The translations under genes and the position numbers were made by a program. Below, one piece after another: positions 58,421-64,000 of a stretch of 64,000 bases of DNA. The DNA comes from Ligustrum vulgare (taxonomy: Eukaryota > Streptophyta > Magnoliopsida > Lamiales > Oleaceae), in NCBI GenBank assembly GCA_963555705.1, contig OY743190.1, forward strand, positions 21,087,491-21,151,490. Reading direction: 5' to 3'. A model generated the notes under the pieces. It did no database searches. It saw nothing but the letters and a program-made list of their open reading frames with translations, and was not told the origin of the DNA. Numbering within the stretch: the stretch's first letter is position 1; each line of letters begins with the position of its first letter.

Positions 58421-59285
58421 ACATTCTTTAAAACTTACATTTAATTTATGCACTACTTAAAAGACATAATTGTTCTTGTCTTTGCAAAAAACCAGTTCTT
58501 ACCATATAATGTAGGTAATAAGGATAAGCTTTACTTAAATATTGTCTCTGTGGATTGAATACAGAGAGCAGTTATCTCAGTTCTGGAGAATGTTGGCAAT
58601 GGAAATTCAGTAACACCATTGGAAAAACCATGGTTTTTACTGTTGCTGTCATTTCTATTCAAAGGGTTGATTGACACTGGGGAAACAATAAAGAGAGAGG
58701 GAAGCTGTGAAGTTAATTGGAACATATGCAGAGGGAATTTATATATGCAATCAGAATAAATTTTCGATAACTCATCAAAATTCAAAGCTATCAAAATACC
58801 CCAATCAGAATTCAAAATTCGATAACTCATCAAAATATCCCAATCAGAATAAATTTTCGTTCAGTAATTCAAAGCTACCACATTCAAAATTTTCGTTCAT
58901 CTGAATAAAACAGGGAGAAGGGAAGGATGATGACTGACCTTAGACCAAAATTTCAGCAACTGCCCTAAAATTTCAGCAACTGCCCTCGAGAATGGAAGCT
59001 ATTGATGCCTTGAAAACTCTCCTCCAGCAAAAACTCGAGGTGCCTATTATCCTCTCAGCCCAAAAACAACGAATGGAAATTCTTGATTAGGTCACCACCG
59101 TGCAATAGCTCCAGCTTCCTGAAGAAGATATGCTTTGAAGAAGAAATAGATTGGCGGCTTTGGCTTGGGAGCGTTTTTAGGTTTTAGGTTTTTAGGTTTT
59201 GGCTTCTCTGAAGAAGAAAAGAAGAAAAGAAGAAAGCGGGAAGGAAAAAAAATAGCGCCCTATTTTTTCATTTTTAGGCATTTTT

Positions 59286-59860
59286 CACGGCGTGCGAATA
59301 TGTACGCCGTGTTTTTTTTTTTTTTTTTTTTAAATTTTACGGCGTTCGAATATGTACGCCGTTAAAGGTGATAATAAATGAAATTTTACGGCGTGCGATT
59401 ATGTACGCCGTGTTTTTTTTTTTTTTAAAAAAAAATTTTTACGGCGTGCGAATATGTACGCCGTTAAAGGTGATAATAAATGAATTTTTACGGCGTGCGA
59501 TTATGTACGCCGTGTTTTTTTTTTTTTTTAAAAAAAATTTTTACGGCGTGCGAATATGTACGCCGTGTTTTTTTTTTTTTTTTTTTTTTAAAAAATTTTA
59601 CGGCGTGCGAATATGTACGCCGTTTAAAGGTGATAATAAATGAAATTTTACGGCGTGCGAATATGCACGCCGTGTTTTTTTTTTTTTAAAAATTTTTTTA
59701 CGGCGTACGAATATGTACGCCGTTAAAGGTGATAATAAATAAAATTTTACGGCGTGCGAATATGCACGCCGTAAAAGATATTCCTTTACGGCATTCATTT
59801 TATGCACGCCGTAAATAATTAAGATTTACGGCGTGCCCTATATGCACGCCGTAAATTCAT
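59286..59860. repeat. CACTA right subterminal hairpin array (12 units, poly-T spacers)
   Basis: Twelve hairpins, mostly ACGGCGTGCGAATATGTACG + CCGT. They alternate with two spacer types: poly-T/poly-A (ttttttttttttaaaaaa) and ttaaaggtgataataaatgaa. Two hairpins plus two spacers form a roughly 100-bp higher-order unit repeated about four times. The last three hairpins (from 59748) resemble the left-end type with TGCACGCCGTAAA. Confidence 0.92.
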
Positions 59861-60568
59861 GTCGTAAAAGGTCACTTTTGTTGTAGTGTTAGAAAGAAGA
59901 ATTTAACCATCAGGATAACCAATATAGAAGTAAAAGAAAAAATAAAGGTTGAAAAACTATTATACAGATGCTTCTGAATTATCATAGAAATTGACATTTA
60001 TTATGTGGATACCTACCAGAAGATATTAAAATACAATTAGTTAAAAATTTAAGAACCAGAGAAAGTTTAATAAGACATATAACAGATATATGGTTACAAC
60101 CAGAACAACATGTAAGAGAGAAACAACTTATACAAGAATTAAAAGGGAAATGATTAATGTTAATAAGAAATTATAATGAAAAGATAACAAAATATCTAGA
60201 GAATATAACTATTAAAAACTTAGATAATTATATAGAAAAAGAAGATAATCTTAAATTAAAATTAAAAAGAAAAAATAATAAATTTAATAGAACATCTAAA
60301 AGAACAAAAAGAAATAAATAAAGATAATATATATACAACCTATTATTATACGGAAACATTAAAAGAAATTAGAAAAAGGATAATGGATTTGCAAAAAATA
60401 AAATTTGAAAGACTTGGAATAGAAAATGTTTCAACCATTAAGCTCATAGAGAGAATCTGATGAATTTCTCAATATGCAATTAAATTACAAGATATCCAAA
60501 ATAAATTAACTATACAATTTAAACAATTAAAAGACATGATAGTAGTTGTCAAAAATATAGATTAAGAG

Positions 60569-62004
60569 TGATAAGTGTAATTTATACATTTATTTCTATG
60601 TCAAAAGTAAGATTTTATATGTTTGTTTAAGAATAATCGCTACTCATTTTGGTTTATATCTGATGATATTTCAAAAGACAACTCAAAATTGAGGAATGGA
60701 TGTAAATGAGGCAAATATGGAAGAATTGGATAAGTTATGGAGTTAAATTGTGAACATGAAGAAGTGAAAAGAGCTAATTGAGAAGAATAAGGAAGAAAAA
60801 AGAAGAAATCAAAAGTATATGAGCCAAAATCTCATAATTGGAAGTTGGAGGACTATGATGCAAATAAAGGAGGACCAACTAAACAAGAATGAAAGATGAA
60901 ATCCCACTAAAGTAATTAGCCTGCGTGGCCGTGGATCTTAAACTTGGTGGTCGCGCGTCCAAAGCCAAATCAACATAATCATATTTCGATAAATTGCACG
61001 GTCACCAACTCTTCCACTAGGCGGCCGTGCAGTTGTTTGGCCTAGCATGAATTCAGTCCCATACCCGATTTCTTGTGCCAAAAGCCTATGTTTCTTCAAC
61101 AACCTATAAAAACAACTTCTCATGCACGAAAAATAGGACATTTGCAGAGTATAAAACATCATAACCTCACGCTCTTAACATTAAATTCTTGGGAGAAAAT
61201 TGGAGGCAAAGAGCTTGGAGATCGAAGATTATTAACGTGGAAGAATTTCTTGGTGCAAGAGTTTCTTTTATCTTTATTAATTGAATATACTCAACATGTT
61301 TATATTTAATTTCTGCTTTTTAATTATTTTGTGATGAGTAGCTAAACAATTAGCTGGGATACTCGATGTAACAGAAGTTTTACGCTATTAATTTTATAAC
61401 ATGAGTCTTATATATAATTTGCATGTATTGGTTTTATCTTCATGTTTAATGTGTGAATAAATTGATCACTTGTTCATGATATCATGAGTGTTTTCATAAT
61501 TCGAGAGGTAAGCTAACACTTAGATCTAGGGATGAAATTTGGTACTTAAATAAACGATAGAAATATACGTTTTATTAGTATTGCGGCCTCTAAATGAATT
61601 CTTGTATTCCATGCACCTATTCATTCAGTCAGCTATTCGTTAACACGGTCGAATAATTATGTAAAGTTGATTTAAATCCGATAGGGGAATTACATATGCA
61701 TAAGTGAGTTCGGTCGAGCATAAAGGGGCAAAACTCGAGGATTGTAATTAATAGTATTGACTTATGTGAAATTGGATGTCCCAACACATTCAAACATCTC
61801 TTAAGAAAATTATAATTTGAATTCTCTATTTTGCTTGTTTATTTATTTCAGTTTGATAGTTTATTTAAAATCATAAATTCAATCAAATCACTTTACTTGT
61901 TATGGTTAAGGTAATTAGTATAGAACGTAAGTTTACTCAATCCTCGTGGGATCGATATCTGGACTCTAAGTCCACTTATTACTTATTACTTCTAGTTCAC
62001 AACA
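60569..62004 (+). mobile_element. Solo LTR S5 (TGATAAGTG family)
   Basis: Starts TGATAAGTGTAATTTATACA and ends AGTTCACAACA. The target duplication AAGAG is perfect (60564-60568 and 62005-62009). The 3' part has tcctcgtgggatcgatatctgg...gtccacttattacttatt, as in S1-S4. GC-rich modules lie at 60921-60960 and 61000-61035 (GGTCGCGCG, GCGGCCGTGC). Confidence 0.92.
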
Positions 62005-63372
62005 AAGAGATTCAAAAAGAATTTCAAATAAAATCAGGAGAAATAATCAACCAAGATAAAATTGGAATGATTATAGAAAAATTAAATGAAATAGGAAAAG
62101 AAGAAAATAAAAGAATTATATATCAATAGAAGAAAGAGTTAAAAATTAGAAACAAAGATAGATGATATGTATGGCAGACTATTTAAAGTACAAAAAACTC
62201 AAAGTACTATACCAATAGTTTATATGTCAATAAGTAAATATATTGAAGATTTAAAAACATTAATAAAAACACTAATAAATGAAGTTTAAGAAGTAAAAAA
62301 TGAATTAAAAAAATGAAATTAAAATATTAAAACTTGAAGTTAGAGATGTAAAAGAAAATAATAAAAATAAAGACAAGAAATTAGACAAAAAGAAATTATA
62401 GAAAAAGAAATGTCGAGAATAGGAAATAAACATATTGAATAAAAAAAAATTATAAAAGCAGGAAGTTGATGATGAATTTAGAAAAAAAAATATATTACCT
62501 AAGATATTAGAAGAAGAAATAGAACTCGAAAAATCTAAAGAAAAAGCATTAAGAAAACTCAAAGTTGAAAAAGAACAAAGTAATAAAAATGAATGAAGAA
62601 TTAGTTTTGCTTATAGAAAACTTTGATCAATTAAGCTTAGATAATTTAAGTGATTATCAAGTTTTAAAGAATACTGAATGAGCACCTAATCCAGCTCCAA
62701 TAGGAACTTCTAAACAAGAATTACTAGATACAAATGAAAGTTATGAGCCTCTATATGTAGAACATACAGACAATATTATGACAAGTTAGAGATAGACAAT
62801 CACCTAAAGGAAATAAGTACAGAGATAGATTTGAACAAAATGATAATTATGATAAACCTATTAATCATGGAGAAACAAAATTAGATTTAGATTGTAAAAT
62901 AGATACTAAAAAAACCTTATTAACTTGGGAAAATTCAATGAAATTATTCTTTTTGTATAATAAAGATGACACGTGGGAAAATACTGAAAGAATAATAGAT
63001 TTCCTGATAGAATCTTTTGAAGAAAATGTTAGAAATTGGTGGAAATGAATAAGTAATGATATAGAAACATTAATAAGAAGAAATGTTCAAACCGAAATAA
63101 TAAAGTCTGATAGAGAAGATCTAGAAAAATTAGTAGAATATATTTCAGATGATTTTTTGGAGAAAATTGGATAAGAAATGCTGAAACAGATATAATAAGA
63201 AGAAAAAAAGATAATGCAAGAGTAAAATTAGTAAATTAAACAATATGTGATATGTGTGAAATTAAAAAAAATACACTTGTTAATTTAAAAATTATTATTA
63301 TATCCAATTTTATAGTAATGAAAATCAAGAAGTATACAATGATATGTGCTATAATAAATTACCAGGTTCATG

Positions 63373-63373
<1 letters not shown>

Positions 63374-63449
<76 letters not shown>
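63374..63449. repeat. (AT)n microsatellite inside the coat-like coding remnant
   Basis: About 37 AT units. It is read in frame as Ile-Tyr repeats within an open 138-codon segment (63252-63668). Confidence 0.97.
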
Positions 63450-63451
<2 letters not shown>

Positions 63452-64000
63452 AAAAAACCTATACAATAGAGATGTAATCTTGGAAGAAGAAGTACTAAGA
63501 AAAAATATAAAAATAGAAAGTTCAAAAAATTTAGAAATTTTAGGAAAAAAATATGTTATACCTAAGAAAAAATATTACAAAAGGAGATATAATTCAAATA
63601 GACAACAGAAAAATAAACCTTATAAAAAGATAAAAGCCAATGCAAATGTTGGAATTGTGAAGAAATAAGTCATATAAGTCTTGATTGTAATAAGAAAAAA
63701 GTTAAAATATTAAAAAAATAATAACTTGAAATAGAAAACGAATTATTTGAAATATTCGATATTAAATAACATTATGATCAAGAAGTTTATATAAGTGAAA
63801 CAGGTTCCGAAAATAAGGGATCAGAATCTGAATAAATAAATAAAAGAAATAGAAAATAATAATATAGATATTCAAGAATATGAATGAGTAGATGGTTGTG
63901 GATTAGAAGTAACATTTAATAATAATAAGTTTTAAAAAATACAAAGATTATTCTTAGATCTAAAAAAAGAAAAATAGGATATCTTAGATAGAATATAGAG

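Larger units (their letters stand above)
57331..59285. other. CACTA 5' region with captured sequence
   Basis: Upstream of the transposase ATG. It holds a duplicated gaaatcaagagttat block (about 57498 and 57540), a captured host-gene-like exon (58142-58269) joined to LTR-related sequence (58270-58420), a local repeat of CGATAACTCATCAAAAT (58765 and 58820) with CCCCAATCAGAAT/TCCCAATCAGAAT, and a 23-bp duplication (aaaatttcagcaactgccct at 58949 and 58969). Transcription of both transposon genes should begin in the right part. Confidence 0.6.
50892..59888 (-). mobile_element. CACTA (En/Spm) DNA transposon, 8997 bp, structurally complete
   Basis: Terminal inverted repeats begin CACTACAACAAA at both ends: plus strand at 50892, and minus strand from 59888 reading CACTACAACAAAAGTGACC. 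A 3-bp target duplication TTA lies at 50889-50891 and 59889-59891. Subterminal hairpin arrays (50917-51140 and 59286-59860) carry ACGGCGTGC/GCACGCCGT repeats. Two spliced minus-strand genes, TNP2/TNPD-like and TNPA-like, lie between. The element's 5' end is therefore on the right. It inserted between the primer site and first coding region of the pararetrovirus-like element. Confidence 0.95.
59892..64000 (+). pseudogene. Pararetrovirus-like (Caulimoviridae) element, degenerate, coat-protein/zinc-finger region
   Basis: Very AT-rich, Lys/Asn/Glu-rich coding remnants in several frames with many stops (about 59990-60560, 62005-62590 and 62590-63830). The clearest parts are NEELVLLIENFDQLSLDNLS (about 62590) and WENSMKLFFLYNKDDTWENT plus EENVRNWW (about 62930-63045). 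A CCHC knuckle CWNCEEISHISLDC lies at 63647-63688, then an acidic SETGSENKGSESE tail. Knuckle and acidic tail in this order fit caulimovirus coat proteins (florendovirus/petuvirus-like). An LTR-retrotransposon Gag cannot be excluded. Solo LTR S5 interrupts it. RT lies beyond the window. Confidence 0.45.

Noticed and set aside
59165..59807. Several open reading frames on both strands in the right CACTA array, with repeated Phe runs and CEYVRR-like words
   Set aside because: They are translations of hairpin repeats and poly-T spacers, with no start context or domain.
62305..62562. 85-codon minus-strand ORF rich in Phe, Ser and Leu
   Set aside because: Complement of the Lys/Asn/Glu-rich pararetrovirus-like coding remnant.

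Overview
The window is plant nuclear DNA, most likely from a eudicot. It is AT-rich and consists almost entirely of nested transposable elements in varied states of decay. I found no intact host gene, tRNA, rRNA or bacterial-type feature. The plant origin follows from Ty3/gypsy and Ty1/copia retrotransposons with tRNA-Met-type or TGGCGCC primer sites, a CACTA (En/Spm) transposon with a spliced TNP2-type transposase, a Helitron with a plant-type 3' end, and a pararetrovirus-like remnant. The species cannot be named from this sequence.

Layout. (1) 1-23656: an old Athila/Tat-like gypsy element (element B). Its 5' LTR is cut by the window edge, it keeps gag and protease but no reverse transcriptase or integrase, and its 3' LTR is truncated near 23656. 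B was hit by a minus-strand solo LTR (S1, 3396-4816), a full-length gypsy element A (6510-15083, TSD ATATC) and a minus-strand copia element C (16144-22352, TSD ATCAT). A carries a solo LTR (S2). C carries a Helitron (20905-21905), which itself contains a foldback. (2) 23657-30068: a truncated minus-strand gypsy element D, split by solo LTRs S3 and S4. (3) 30069-32635: LTR-derived sequence of uncertain limits. (4) 33262-41803: copia element E (TSD GATTT). Its two 1419-bp LTRs differ at only about two dozen positions, yet its polymerase is wrecked. (5) 43824-47907: minus-strand SIRE-like copia element F, with gag kept and most of pol deleted. (6) 48881-50247: nested foldback/MITE-like DNA elements. 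(7) about 50650-64000: a degenerate pararetrovirus-like element, split by a 9.0-kb CACTA transposon (50892-59888, TSD TTA) and by solo LTR S5 (60569-62004).

The CACTA element is the best-preserved unit. On the minus strand it encodes a six-exon TNP2/TNPD-type transposase (1074 codons including the stop, whose reading frame survives all splices but is broken by one TAG at codon 813) and a seven-exon, fully open TNPA-like protein (458 aa). Its ends carry arrays of hairpin repeats built on ACGGCGTGC. The left array folds as a palindrome of palindromes. Its 5' region holds a captured exon-like piece resembling a plant glutamate-receptor ligand-binding domain, fused to a piece of LTR related to element A.

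Locus-wide patterns: five solo LTRs of one broad superfamily, each with a perfect 5-bp target duplication and each inside another element; GC-rich near-palindromic modules (CACGNGATCGCGTG-like) recurring in LTRs of different families; and decay that contrasts with intact ends.
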